Below, piece after piece: positions 45,691-58,534 of a stretch of 64,000 nucleotides of DNA (position 1 is the first letter of the stretch; each line of letters opens with the position of its first letter). A program made the translations under genes and the position numbers. The notes beneath the pieces were generated by a model. The model was given only the letters and a program-made list of their open reading frames with translations, was not told the origin of the DNA and searched no databases. Source of the stretch: Marsupella aquatica (taxonomy: Eukaryota > Marchantiophyta); the NCBI GenBank assembly GCA_973895155.1, contig OZ316892.1, forward strand, positions 23,932,001-23,996,000, read 5' to 3'.

Positions 45691-46680
45691 TTGAAGGGGA
45701 GCAGACAAAAGAATTTGTATTTGTTGCAAGGCAATACTGTATGTGGAGAGGCCAATGTAACCAAGTCTCACGAGGAGATGACTCAATTGTGGCATTCACA
45801 GCTAGGTCACATGAGTGAGAAGGGTTTGGCTATCTTACGGAAGAATGGACTCATTTCTGATTTGCAATCTTGTAAATTAGAGTTTTGTGAGCATCGCATT
45901 TTATGAAAATAGTATCGTCGTGCTTTCGGTGTTGGAACTCATCGTTCCAAAGCGGTTCTTGAGTACATACATAGTGACGTGTGGGGTCCATCCCCAACTC
46001 CCTCACACTCTGGAAAGTTGTACTATGTATCTTTTATTGACGATTACTCAAGATTTGTGTGGATTTATTTCATGACGCATAAGTCTGATGTCTTGTCCAT
46101 TTTTAAGAAGTGGAAGGCCCAGGTGAAGAATCAGACAAGAAACACGGTCAAGTGTTTGGATACAAGGGTGAAGAGTTTGAGGTCAGACAATGGTGGGGAG
46201 TACACTTTAGTGGAATTTGAAGAGTACTATTCAGAACAGGGGATAACTCGCCATCTCACCACAGTTTATACTCCATAGCAGAATGGTGTCGCTGAGAGGC
46301 TCAATCGGACATTGTTGGAGCGGTCACGGAGTATGTTGAGCCAATCAGGTACGTTTACCACAAGAATTTTGGGCATAAGTTGTCAATACCGCAACTTATT
46401 TGGTAAATTTTTCACCTTCTGGTGCTATCAATTTCAAAACGCCGTTTGAGATGCGCTATAAGCGGCAAGCAGACTATCATGGCTTGGTAGTTTTTGGAAG
46501 TGATGCATATGCTTTTACACCAAAGCAAAATAGGACCAAGTTGGATCCTACCTCCAAGAAATATGTTTTTCTTGGGTACCAGAGTGGTGTGAAAGCCTAT
46601 ATAGGCTATGGGACCCTATTGCCTGTAAGCTCGTTGTCAATAGGGATGTTTCCTTCAATGAATCCAGATTATTAAAGGAG
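45691..46680 (+). pseudogene. Copia gag-pre-integrase and integrase, broken
   Basis: 'LWHSQLGHMSEKGLAIL' is the HHCC-like gag-pre-integrase. The integrase core shows 'SDVWGP' (first Asp), 'YYVSFIDDYSRFVWIYFM', and 'LRSDNGGEYTLVEFEEYY' (second Asp region). After a TAG at 46276, 'QNGVAERLNRTLLERSRSML' gives the catalytic Glu. A C-terminal extension follows with 'FGSDAYAFTPKQNRTKLDP' and 'KYVFLGYQSGVKAY'. Stops at 45904 and 46276 and frame changes break it. Confidence 0.9.
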
Positions 46681-46849
46681 GGGAAGAAAACTCAGGTCTC
46701 CCGTACTGACAAAGGAAAATCTCCTATCCTGGATCTCGTTGAGGGGGAGATTGGTCATGAGGTGCATGACCGAAGAGAAGGAGTTGCTCCAGTTATGGAG
46801 TTGGTTCCTGTGCCAGAGGAACTAGAGGAGTTTGTTGATGCTGGTGAGT

Positions 46850-47870
46850 AGCAAGTGGATGCTGCTGAGCTTCAATTTGTACCAACACACGCAAATCAAC
46901 CGAAGTCATCGGCTAGAAGAGCATCTGGTTGCACTGTACGCGCTCCACCAAGGTATGGACAGTGGGTTGATTCATCTCAGTTGCAAGAGGAGGATTTTGT
47001 TATTGACGATAAGGGTGATGCGTTGATTTTGGAAGAAGGGGAACCTTCTTCATTTCACGAAGCAAGTGCTTCAAAGGAGAAGCAGGAGTGGACTGCAGCA
47101 ATGCAAACAGAGATGCAGTCCCTGAAGGACAACAAAACTTGGGAGCTTGTCAAGATGCTTGAGGGACAGCAAGTGGTGGACAGCAAGTGGTGGACAACAA
47201 GTGCATGGATATACAAGCTGAAGGATCAGTCCACAGGAGGTGGATCAAAGGTCTACAAGGCTAGGTTGGTAGCCAAGGGATTCACACGGGAAAAAGGTGT
47301 GGATTACAATGAGGTCTTCTCACCAGTTGCTAAGTACTTAACAATACGGCTATTGTGTGTGCTTGTTGTTATGTTTGGTCTGCTGCTAGATCAGATGGAT
47401 GTTGTCACAACTTTCCTCTATGGCACCTTGGAAGAGGTGATCTTCATGAGACAGCCGCTAGGTTTTGTGAAGAAAGGGCAAGAGGATTTGGTTTGCAGAT
47501 TGTTGAGATCCTTGTACGGGTTGAAGCAGTCAGCAAGATAGTGGAATAAGCAGTTTGATGATTGGATTCGTGCACAAGGCTTTCACAGGAGTGTGTTTGA
47601 CCCATGTGTGTATCTTAAACCGGTGAAGAATGTTGTCTTTGGGTTCATTGTTTTAGTACTTTATGTGGATGACATGCTTATTGCGGCCAAGGATAGGTCT
47701 GAGATTGTTAAGCTCAAGGCACTACTTAGTGCAGAGTTTAAAATGAAGGACTTAGGGTCAGCTAAGAGAATTTTGGGTATGGAGATCACTAGGGACTTGG
47801 AGGCTGGCAAGCTATGGTTGACGTAGAGTAGTTATGCGAGGAAGGTAATTGCAAGGTTCAACTGGCTTGC
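46850..47870 (+). pseudogene. Copia reverse transcriptase (RVT_2), truncated
   Basis: 'WTAAMQTEMQSLKDNKTWEL', 'YKARLVAKGFTREKGVDYNE' and 'VFSPVAKY' open the domain. 'LLDQMDVVTTFLYGTLEE' and 'VCRLLRSLYGLKQSAR' follow, then a stop at 47538 where Trp is normally preceded by Arg. Next come 'FIVLVLYVDDMLIAA' with the catalytic YVDD, and 'KDLGSAKRILGMEI'. Homology ends near 47870, before any RNase H. Confidence 0.92.
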
Positions 47871-48258
47871 TATCCCTCATGTTGAACCTTGCAATTTGAG
47901 ATAAGTCATCATAGTAAAATTTGAGATAAAGTCAATTTGAGTTTCACAAGCAGATAAAGTTGTCGAGTGCCCTTTCAGTTGAGTATGTGTGTCTAAGCTT
48001 TTGCTCCAAAAATCATTGCAACTATTACAATAGACGCTGCAAAAATTGTGGACAGCTTTTTTGGTTCAATTTTGCTTCAACTTTGAATGTAGCGAGAAAC
48101 ACAAAATAGGATCTCTCTCAAACACAGGGCGCAATTTTGAACATAGCATCAACTATTCGAACATTGCACCAACTATTTGAACACAACGCGAACTTCAAAT
48201 CTCTCAAAAATGGGGTGCAATTTTGAACACAATGCCAACTATTTGAACACAATGCCAA

Positions 48259-48308
48259 CTTCAAACACAACGCCCGAGCGTTGTGTTAATACGGCGTTGT
48301 GTTTGAAG
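48259..48308. repeat. Perfect 16-bp inverted repeat
   Basis: Arms CTTCAAACACAACGCC (48259-48274) and its exact reverse complement GGCGTTGTGTTTGAAG (48293-48308) flank an 18-nt loop. Related 'gaacacaacgc' words occur on both sides. Confidence 0.9.
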
Positions 48309-49308
48309 AAAAACAACTTTTTTCTGTTTAGGACCCTAAAAATCCCATATTCAAACATAGTGCCTGGGCGTTGTGTTTGGGGGAAGACAGTAGTAAAACA
48401 ATTGGCAGGTGCACATTTATACAGGAGCATGCAATTATTTTCCTGGTCTATAGCATTTGCTAGCAGGATCTTTTTGTGGGCAAATATTTGTGAATTTAAC
48501 CTACATTAAGATGGGGCTGCAAATGATATTTGGGCTTAAAATGGATAATCTCCCTGCCATTTGCATACCAGAAAGTATGTTAGAACTAGGAATAATAACT
48601 CTAAATGCCTTTCAGTAGTATAAAGTACCTGCACCCCTTCCAAAATATAGTTGTACAGTCACCTGGCTCATGAGGATTGCACAATTTCAAAATTTGGTTG
48701 AGTGTAATGACATTGCAGACTAGGAACTTTGCAGAAATAGAATTGCAAATGCTATTGATTTCTTGCTAGCACAAGTTGTTACTATTGCGATAAGTACTTA
48801 ATTCACAACAAGTGCACACTTGATGGCCAGACACATCTAATCCACCTAGTGACGAATTTTGATTGAGTCTTTTCTCTTTTTTAGATATAACTTTGTCTTC
48901 ACTTTGTGTTTTTTTTTCCCCTGATAGTCCTGACTCTGTATTTGTCTTCACTTTGTGTTTTGCGACTGACATTGCAATTTTGGCTGTGATCCCCTACTAC
49001 ACTTTCAGCAGTTGACTGTCTGGTGCGCAAAAGTGTGTGGGTTCATCTTCACCAAGTTGACATTTGATCATAGCTTACAATGTAGTGGGTCCTGACTACA
49101 ATGGAGGGCTGCACCGTGAAGGAACTATTACAAGAACATCTACCCCAAGTCTCACCCTCTAAACTGTAAGGAAAGGTTTACAGGGCCCATCATGCCAAGT
49201 TTTCCAGCCAGCTACTGTATGGGTCCATCAAGCATTCCCCATGGGAGGGAGAGATATGCTTAATACACCCTCTAAGGCAAAAAGTGCAACTACTTAAAAT
49301 TGTGTATC

Positions 49309-49490
49309 CTTGCCCTATATTGCAAGGGCACCAACATGGTAAACCAAGGCACAAGTGCAACCACAAAAACGTGTAAGCTAGCCCTGGACTGCAGTGGCAC
49401 CTACATGGTAAACCAAGGCACAAGTGCAACTACAAAAACTGTGTATGCTAGCCCTGGACTGCAATGGCACCTACATGGTAACCATGGCAC
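49309..49490. repeat. ~68-bp tandem repeat, about three units
   Basis: Units share 'ggcacc(a/t)acatggtaaacc', 'aaggcacaagtgcaac' and 'acaaaaac' with starts near 49327, 49395 and 49463. The last is partial. Confidence 0.85.
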
Positions 49491-50822
49491 AAAACCTGGT
49501 CAGTCTGGATAGCAAAACTGTGCAGTTCCTTGGTTTACAAGAAAGCAGCCTATGGCTCATTAAGAGGGGCTAGATTGGGGGAAAAACGTTTGGAGTGGGT
49601 TCACGAAGCAAACAATTTTACGGAAAGGGGTGTATTTATGCATATTTCTCTGACTAGCTTCTTCAATCTGCTTAGGAGACTAGGCAGGCTGGGGCACAAA
49701 ATCTCACGAGCCGCTTGGGATGCAGAGAGTGGAAGGAGGTAAGGTGTGTTAGAATCAGCACAATAGCGATGGCGCAAACTTGCTAATATCGTAGTCGATA
49801 CAGAGGTGATCTAGCTGGGGAGCCATATCTTACGACAACTCTTGCTTATCAGTGACGACGAAGACGACTGCGAGAGGGAGGGATGGCTGATGTCTGCCGA
49901 CAGATTTAGCAGAAGAAGAAAACAGAAGTATGTGAGATGGTCTCGCAAGAGAATGCTTGGAAAGATCTCAACTAAAATTTGTCGAATCATTTTCAATAAC
50001 GGAAATGAATGAATTTGTTTTCGTCCAAATCTGATTGGCTTCGATTTGTGCCGCAGCAGCTCATGGTCAGCCATCGCTACGGAATTCTTCATCTCTCAAT
50101 CCGCAACCAGTCTTCGGCAGCTGCTACTTCAATGCAAGGGTTTCGTTTGATAGCATGAATTGAAGCGGGTAGTACCCAGCCTGACTGGGGTTCGATTTCT
50201 CGTAAACTTATGCCAATTTCTTTCGCCTATATTGCTTTCAAAACCTTCGATCTTTAAATTTCAGATTCCACACGACTGTTTCATTCTGTCGAAAGATTGA
50301 TCGAATTTCAAGGTTCTGATCTATCTCTCGTACGTAGATCTCTCTTTTGATTTCAATCTATCACTACTCTGATCCAGATCGAGTCAAGTAAAATCTCTCC
50401 TGTTTCTGCCTTGCTTTGTTCTTCTACTACATACGTACGTATAGTAGTGATCAATGATAAGTACGCATTCCGTGTCGAGTAATTCGCACTTTGAATCTAG
50501 AGGACAAAAGCTGGTTAATTACAGATAATTGCACTTCGAGTTCAGTATTCATTCAGTTGTCACACCCTCTAGAAATGCATTGTATCTTTAGAGCTCCAGT
50601 CGCTGGCTTATGGTGCATTTTGTGAAGTCCATTGGCGTAAACCAGGAATGAATTAGGTGTAAAGTTGATCGCTAGAACATTGTAAGTGCATAATCTTTTT
50701 AACACCTCTGAATGACACCTTTGAGTGCATATTTTAGAGAACTTGGGTGTAAACCACGAAAGTAGCCCTGTGGTAGATTGCAGCTAGAGCAGTGATTTCG
50801 CTGCAACAAGGGATTTGTTCTT

Positions 50823-53800
50823 TCAGTGGACAGGACAGCCTGGACGATGGACTCCAGGAGCTGTGGGGCACGAGGCGAGAGGGCAGTGATCGCCGTTTGC
50901 CTTCTTGCCCCACCAGTTCAACACCTTGTTGTGTTCGTCGAGAGAATAGTACAGCAACAGCGCCATCACCACCGTTCCCGCATCCAGGGCTGCACTCAGG
51001 ATGTAGTTGTATCGCTTCCACCACTGTTTCTTGTAGTTGAACACATAGATGCTGAAGAAAAGAGCCACGTAAATCCACATGGAATTGTTGACGACGGGGG
51101 ATGGCGGCATGAGGGTCGCCCCTTTGACGAGCAGCGGGGCGTTGATGAGATGTAGCCATTCACTCCGAGGCAGGGCGATACCGAGCAGCCATAGAATCAT
51201 GGGAAAGAGGAAGCCCGGGATGAAGTAGAAGTTCAAGGTTCTGTATGGAGCGCCGCCCTTAGTGAGAAGCCGGTGAGGGCCGGCGATTCCGAACATCACT
51301 GCTTGGTCGTAGAAAACCCTGTCGTGTGGACACGTCCACGGAGAGTTGCTCGGCAGCTTCGAGATGTCGCAGATGTTGCTGATCGATCCTGTTAGCCACG
51401 ATGCCACCACCGTGCTCACTAAAGCTGCGATGAGAGTGCTTATCAGCTGTTTCGGAGCAGAATTCATGAATCGAAATCCACCCACAAAGACGGGTTCACG
51501 ATTAGATTTCTCGTTGACCAATGCGATACGGCGAACTTGAATGGAAATCATTCTGCGTAACTTAGTACAAAAGCATGATTGGTAATCTTGATTTAACCCA
51601 TGATTGACTTTTGTTTAAGATGCAAACCTGATTGTAAGTTCTCAAAGAATTATGGTGAAAATAAATAAATGTCCGTTCAGTTAGATGTGATCGAGGCGTG
51701 TTGAAAAAATAAGCGGGACGCTATTCATTTAAACTAATGAAAGAAATCGAAATGTTTGATCAAAACTAGTAAAATAACTTGACTTCCAGATACACATCTA
51801 CACGGCCTAGTTCAATCAGTAATTATGATTCCTGTCTCCTGTACTTGTTGTACTATTATGATTCTTGTCTTCTGTACTTGTTGTACTGTGTAGCTGTTAG
51901 AAACCTCGACAACTTCCTTGTGTTCAACTTTAGAAGACTTCTCAGAATCAGGATCCCCATTTTGCTTCGAATTGCACTAGCTTAACCGTGATCATCGTTT
52001 AGGGTACACCGAAGATAGAGTTTCTGCCCAATCTTTTACAACATTCCAGATTTTTCCAGATCCTTTCACACTGTCTAAAGATTCGTGGACGAAGAGTTTC
52101 GTGGAATCTTTTGTGATTACCTGTGCAACGAAGGTTGCCCTGGGTGGGATCTTCATATAGTGGCCAAGCTTGAAATTCCCCAAGTAATTGGCCGTCCGAC
52201 CGCAAACGACGGCGCTGTAGGTTCGAAACATCACACTCGTGATGGGCTCTCCCGCGCGTATGAACCCCATGAGATACTGCGGAATGATTCCCAAGTTCGG
52301 TACCTGGTCCCCGTACCGAATCCAATTATCCACTGAAATTTCAGGAGTATCTTACTGTACAATCATGTTGAAGGGGAGTAGTATCTTACTGCCTCTATAT
52401 TCTGTATTCTGAGGAGTAGCTGCCTATTTTCTGATATTGAATGGCTCTCATGATCGATGCAACAGCAGGCTAATTAACCATTTTCCATTGATCCATACCT
52501 GGCTAGTAGTTCCGACAAGTATACAGATGGGGACCACCAAGACGGCGGTAACGCCAGTGGCAAGGATGACGCCCCACCATTTCATTTCCAGCTGGTCTTT
52601 GTAAACTACCAGATTCACAATCGCAGCGAGATGCGTGCCTAACAGCAGGAGCAAACACCATCGAAATGGAATTTCCGGGTACTTGCGCATCAACCTAGTG
52701 TGAACGTCTGGAGGATCTGCTGATCGTTGCGTGATCGCAGATTTGAACGTTCTCAGAAGATCCCTGTACATCATGTGACAAATTTGAGCAAACATTAGAA
52801 TTGATGAGTACGTGGCCGGTTGAATTGGCTGAGACCAAGGCACACAACATTGCAGAAAGGTTTAATTAGAACAAGAGCTGAGTCCGTTGCCTAAATGTTT
52901 TGAAGCGGAGAAGAGTCCAGTCATGAAGTAGTCTGGTCGTTCGTGGCAGAAGAAGCTGACTCACTTTCCATTGAAGAAAAGTACTTGTGAGATCACAGCG
53001 CCGAAGAGAGCAAAAGTGATGCCAACGCCCGTGGTGTAGAAAGCGCTGAAATGCGGAAGAGATTCGACATCACGAATGGTGCCTCTGCTGCGGTGCAGTT
53101 TGGAATGTGTTCGCTCGAGTACTTTAGCGACATCATATATCTGACCTGAAGTCCAAGTTCCAAAGATCTTAGTCAATGGCGCGCGTCGATAATCTTCAGT
53201 CAGAGTTCACATATAATGACAACTCTCAATTTAATTGACAGCGACCTCTGTAAAGTTTATAAATCCCACAGAAGAGACTTCGTCCAACCAACATTCATCT
53301 CTGAAGGAATCTATTGGAAGGGAAGGCGTAGTCCTTCGTCGAAATAGCCCACGTTGGCAAAGTACATTATCGGAAATAATTATATCATACGCGTGCATTT
53401 TGGCAATTTGAGCTCTCATTTAAAGCATCATTAATATAAGAACATCTAGATCGACCGTTATATATTCAATAAGTTGGACGTACGCTTTAGTTAGGAATTG
53501 AGCTCGAGATCGGAGCCTTGACTAGCTGAAAGATTTAAGTCCATACCTGACCGGGTGAAGAGGCCCATGGAGAAAATGGGGTAGTTCTTGGAGTGGAACC
53601 AGTTCTTCCAGTAAGTGAGGGGAGCGAGAAGATAAGCTTGGAGGACAAATCCAACGAGGATATTGATAACAGCAGCCCAAGGAAGAATGAGTGGGCTACC
53701 ATTAAATGACGAGATCGTGGCCCAGTTCAGACTAAACGCACCAAGGCCCAGTCCGCTTAATCCTGAGCCCAGTTGCTGGGCCAGCACATTGTGCTTGAAA

Positions 53801-56486
53801 GCATAGCATACCACGGAGACACTGCTGAGGGAGGGAATGAATAAACCGGGTATGACGTAGTACGCGCACGACGCAGTAAAACAGATGATGAAGAAGGAAA
53901 GGAGTGATATCCCCTTTCGTTTTTCGTCCTTGTGAAGAGCCCTGCGTATATATGCGCGCGGGCAACCTTAGTTTAGATGTTAGAAAGCACCAATCTCAAT
54001 TACCACCGGCAACCGAATCCAAATCTATAGAGACTGAGGCAGATTCCTAATTATTGAGTCAGAACGGACTCTTCATTTTTGTCCCATTGATATCTGCGTT
54101 TCTGTTTTCTTCTTAATATGCATGCCCGGTATTCTTGCAGGGAATATAATCGAGTACTTAGCATCATTCCAACTGAGGAGCTAAGACGTTAGAAATTAAC
54201 CCGATGTCCTTCAATTCCTAATCATACTGGATTCTCTCCTTTCACTGCTACCGAACTTCATTTCCGTGACACTTCATCTCCCTGTTTAGTGCTTCATTAT
54301 GAGGATTTCCGCTGACGCTGAGTTAGATTTCTGATGTCCACCTTTAGTATCCCAGAGACTGATTACGCTAAATGCCTCCGTTGCCAGAATATGCAATTGA
54401 GACCACCCATTGATGGTTGGTAAAGGTCCACAACTCTTTATTATTCTTCCGAAGCCTCGTTTTGCCAACATGTAGAGTCCTTGAACAATATCAGCTACTG
54501 CGCTCTTTCATTTCCGTTGATTAATTATGTGGAATGTTTTGCCCTCTTTCTAGCTTCATCAAAGGAAGGGCACGTTCATTCATTATAGGGAGCCTTCATT
54601 AGCTAGCAGAAGTTCGTGCTAACTTCGATGGAAATTTCAAATTGCATTATGCTTCCTTGAAGCAGGATATGCTCTTGAACTATTAGCCGGGGTATAAATT
54701 ATAAGGGTGATTGAAGTAATTAGACCAATTGCATCATGTTAGACAGTCATTTTTAAATTCGGCAGAACAAAGATAGAATGGACTAGATCGAGATTCAATA
54801 CAGTACATGAAATGTAAACAGAGTGACGACGTAAATGAACGATCTGAATCACTTACTGAGAAAGGGAGATATTGACCAAGCTTGCAGGCCACCAAAACCT
54901 CGCCGGCTCCACCAAAAACTTGTACAGCAGTACCGCCCAACTAAATCCAAACAACTGCACCCTTGATTCAATCAATCACAAATTCATTTGGACTGATCGG
55001 CCACGTACCGATTAAGCATAAATATATCACATACGGAACAATTTTGCGAAGAGGAACCGAGGCCCGAGAGAATTGAAGAATTGAGTAGTTGTGTTACCTC
55101 GCAAGTGATGGTGACCACGAACCCAGGCAGGAACCCGATGTGCTCGTGCAGAAACACCTTGATCATGTTGAACACGAATATGCCTCCCGGCCTCACCGAC
55201 CCGGCGCTGGCGAAGATTGTAATCAGCCCATGCTCCTTCGTGCTGAACGGCCCCGGATTCAGCGAGAATCCCCGTTGCGTTCCGGGAATCCGAACAAACC
55301 TGTCGGGCAGCGTGTTCGCCATGAACTTCCCAAGCGGAGCAGTGGCGATGAGCACCGTCGTCACAGTGATGACGATCGGCTCGTTCCGGTACGAGAAGTA
55401 GGTGTTGAGGAAGGTGATTCCAATGCATGAGAGGGTGCCCAGCACAGCAGTCCGGAACGTCCAATACGGAATGGATGGATCGTCCGTGGTCGGAACAATG
55501 AGAGCCACCTGCTCAATCGGGGACTGGTCGACAGCATCGTCGCCCAGCCCCCCGTTCTCGCTCGTGCTAGCTGTCGTGCCTTCATCCTGACCTGCAGCAT
55601 GAGCGATCATGCCCCCGTCGGACTCCTTGCTCAAATCTCTCGACCTCGGCAGCTCGAATCCCGCGCTCGTATATGAGGGAATGGACTTTGTTCGGGCAAC
55701 TGATGAGCCCCCGGACGCTGGTGAGCTCAAAGCGTTATCTAGTTTAATTTCTAGGCTCTCCATTTTCGACTTGACGTTTGACAGCCATCCGGACAGACCT
55801 GACCGAGTGCGTTCTGAGCGTTGCAGAGTCTTCGTCTCCAACTCACTGCCGACGCTCTTCGCTCTCGGGAGAACGGATGTGCTCCTTCCATAAATGCTTT
55901 TGAGATCTTGACCATCTGCATCATTAGGTCCAGGTGACCTGCAGTCCTGCGGCCGAGAGCTCTCTTTATAGGTTTGAGCTCGAAGGAGAGTCCCTAAAAA
56001 GTTTTGAGCTGCTTTCGAGTGTGGCACAGATTTACTCCGTCTGGTCACGTCCGAGACTGAATCATCGCTTGGTCCGGTTATGTCCTCGGAATTCCTCGAG
56101 CTGTCTTCAGCTTGATCGCTGCCCCCGTCGCTGCCTTGTTGGACTTCCGCTCTGAGGTTAGACTGAGCATTCTCGTCGCCTGGATTGATCGAGTTCTCAG
56201 ACCATAATTTACGTCTGGTCTTTCGCAACGGTGGAGTTGGAAGCACTGCGCCTACAGCAGCTTCAAAACGCTGAATTACTGTCTTGACTGAAATGCTTCC
56301 GTGTTGAGACCACGAATCAGCGCTGGACTCTGAGCCGAATTCATCTTGTTCCGCGGGATGTTTGCTACCGTGAAACTCCTGACTACCACCGCTTCTTTCC
56401 AAAATTGTGCTGGGACTCCCAATTTTCTCCTCCACCGCTTGCTCTTTACCTGGGCCTTTTGACGCGGCAGTTCGATCGCCGATCAT
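50823..56486 (-). CDS. Oligopeptide transporter (OPT family) with ~320-residue N-terminal extension
   Basis: Seven minus-strand exons, all GT-AG with matching phases: 55098-56486, 54857-54954, 53547-53941, 52965-53145, 52499-52763, 52121-52303, 50823-51446, giving 3,135 nt or 1,044 aa. The canonical OPT start 'SPIEQVALIVPTTDDPSIP' and 'YWTFRTAVLG' appears only at ~residue 320. It is followed by the NPG motif 'FSLNPGPFSTKEH', repeated hydrophobic helices, 'YWKNWFHSKNYPIFS' (Y/F)P(I/V)-type loop, and the KIPPR motif 'FKLGHYMKIPPR', then 'ICDISKLPSNSPWTCP'. OPTs are proton-coupled plasma-membrane carriers of tetra/pentapeptides, glutathione or metal-nicotianamine chelates (family knowledge); the substrate is not predictable here. 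The preceding 320 residues are Ser/Asp/Glu-rich, apparently disordered, and in the same exon as the OPT start. Plant OPTs are usually ~720-760 aa. No break is seen. Confidence 0.95.
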
Positions 56487-58524
56487 TGTGACCTCTACTA
56501 GACCAAATTTAGCGAGCACCTTGCTTTACATAATTTGATGACCCAATATCTCTGCGCATCGATCTCCAAATCCACGTGATCGAAGTGCTGGAGTCTCCTT
56601 CTAAATTCCTATACTAACTCCAAATTCTAAATCTATCAATATATCAATATATCAATATATCGAATGCTTCTAAGGCTTGACTTCAGCACCACTAATCGTG
56701 TATTCACTTCCCATATCACCTGATCATGAAGAGCAAGCCACTTGTATTATTGTTCGAAGTGGTCGTAAGAATGATCGCACTGTCACCGATATCCTCTTGC
56801 AAATTACTTGCACCGAAATGCAGCTTCGATTGATCTCTCCTCCAATAGAGCTTATTCCAATTGATTCAACCCTGACAATGAATTGCACTATGTACTGGGC
56901 ATTTTCCACTACATAACGTAATTGACGTGGACTGACGTTTTCCATAACACCATCCCTTGAGTACTATCAGGTCATGCATCTCAATGAACCTTAATTTGCA
57001 ACCAGACTGTTCAATTCACGAATGGATGAAGTTTTCTGAGATCACATCCAACAAATTGAAGTTGCACCGAGCTAATATTAAGATTACAGAGCCTGCCAGC
57101 GTGATAAACATTTTGCCCGAAATTGCTTCATTCCCGGACCTAGATATGCCATCCAATGAATCCTAGTCATGGTTGAATAAATTGGAAGAATCGCAGCATC
57201 AATTCTAGAATGAACTGAGAGGACATGCCTATCAAACGTCCGAGGTAGCTGGTATACGTGCATGCAAGATAAAAGCGGCACTCTCAACCAGGCCTTCCCA
57301 TTGAGAATACAGGATTTTGTGCTCTGTGCCTGAGCACGACAGTAGAGCTTGGAGGTCTTTGTAGCTCACTGCTTATCCTTGCTTGCGGGCAGGTGTGACT
57401 GTATGATGGGTTCCTCAATCCCATGATTTCCAGCGAAATTTATTGTAATCCGATCCACGTTACTGAACAATTGCTGAAGAGATCAATCTCGGTGTGCTGA
57501 TTTCCCGTTCAGAAGCTCTCCGTTACTTATTAGACATTGACTTGCCCTGGAGACTGCTGCTGAGGTTATCTCTTCATAGCTAGGCGACGAGACACCAACG
57601 ATACATCAGATATTCTCGAGCTAATCTGTCGAGCTGGACATCAGATGATCTCTTCAATCCACGGTAAATTCTGATAGTAGAGTGGCTGGTCGGTTAGTTT
57701 GTCCATCAGCCACATTCTACTGTAGAACACAAACCTCGAATAATACGCATTTTGTCACTAACTTCCTCAATTGAGTCCATGAATTTGGGACGGGTAGATC
57801 GAACCGAAGTAGAATTTGAGGGCGAGAGGACACTTGCGAAACGAATCTCTGGCCAGCTCCAATTGCCGGTAGACACATTTACACGTCCCACACCTGATTG
57901 AAGTCTTTCCATCGCCTAGTGATCAAGACTCTGACCTTCCTCAAAAAATCAATAAATGCTTCAATTAGTTGGCAGTCTCTAAAGCCCAATCAGTCCTCTC
58001 GAACGGGTGCTCTACCTTCCCTTAATTTCCGTTCATTCACCACGATAGTATTGAACTGGAGCAGTATCAGCATGTTCAAATGACTCAACTGGTTCGATCA
58101 CTTCAATTCAATTCAATTCAGTTCAATCGCTTCAGTGAAAAGGGCCAATGCAACAAAGTGCAGACGTGGAACCGTGTTTAAGAGGACCGTCTGTCGATAG
58201 AAATGTCAATTACGTGAGTAGGGTAGGCGAGCTTCCAGTGCCAAGAGCTGCGGCATGCACCTGCAACCTGGACGTCGAGCTTTTCTTCGGTAAGGTGCAC
58301 CTACAACAATGCATGTCGATCAGATGATTGCGAGAAGTGAGGGCAAGCTCCAGCTCCCAGCAAAGCTCACTCAGTCAAACATGAGAGTGAGGCTGCCAAC
58401 ATTACCTACGAACCGACCTCACCTCAAGGATTCATGGAAGCCTGTCGGTTGGAATGATCTCCAAAGGAATGACAAAGTAGAAGTTGAACAATGTACGAAT
58501 GATCGTTCATAATCATTATCCGAA
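56487..58524. other. Intergenic 5' flank of the OPT gene, no gene seen
   Basis: Nothing coding is supported. 'atatcaat' repeats occur at 56635-56662 close to the OPT start, and a short (TTCAA)n run lies at ~58105-58125. Confidence 0.5.
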
Positions 58525-58534
58525 TTTGATCCTT

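Larger units (their letters stand above)
30641..47890 (+). mobile_element. Decayed Ty1/Copia LTR retrotransposon, interrupted by a DNA transposon
   Basis: Order on the plus strand: LTR-like segment ending ...ATGCTCA at 30898; primer-binding site 30904-30915; long leader to ~32440; gag 32445-33228; nested 11.85-kb element; then gag zinc knuckle, protease, integrase and reverse transcriptase to ~47870. The gag-protease-integrase-RT order is diagnostic of Copia. The left LTR edge is not certain (a TGTTGTGCAC at ~30641 is my guess). No RNase H domain and no 3' LTR are visible, so the 3' end is missing. Several stops (e.g. 33031, 33186, 46276, 47538, 47824) make it non-functional. Confidence 0.85.
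47890..50822. other. Intergenic, two small repeats, no gene
   Basis: Visible structure is limited to a 16-bp inverted repeat (48259-48308), 'gaacacaa(c/t)gc' words around 48120-48300, and a ~68-bp tandem repeat (49309-49490), listed separately. The last kilobase probably includes the OPT gene's 3' UTR. Open frames here have no recognisable motifs. Confidence 0.55.

Noticed and set aside
51999-52336. Full 113-codon frame as OPT exon 6
   Set aside because: The first ten codons (DNWIRYGDQ...) do not fit the OPT alignment; the cag|gta acceptor at 52304 gives the right phase and restores TSQ-VPNLG.
55027-55600. Other-frame open frames within OPT exon 1
   Set aside because: They are frame shadows of the OPT coding sequence, which carries the conserved motifs.
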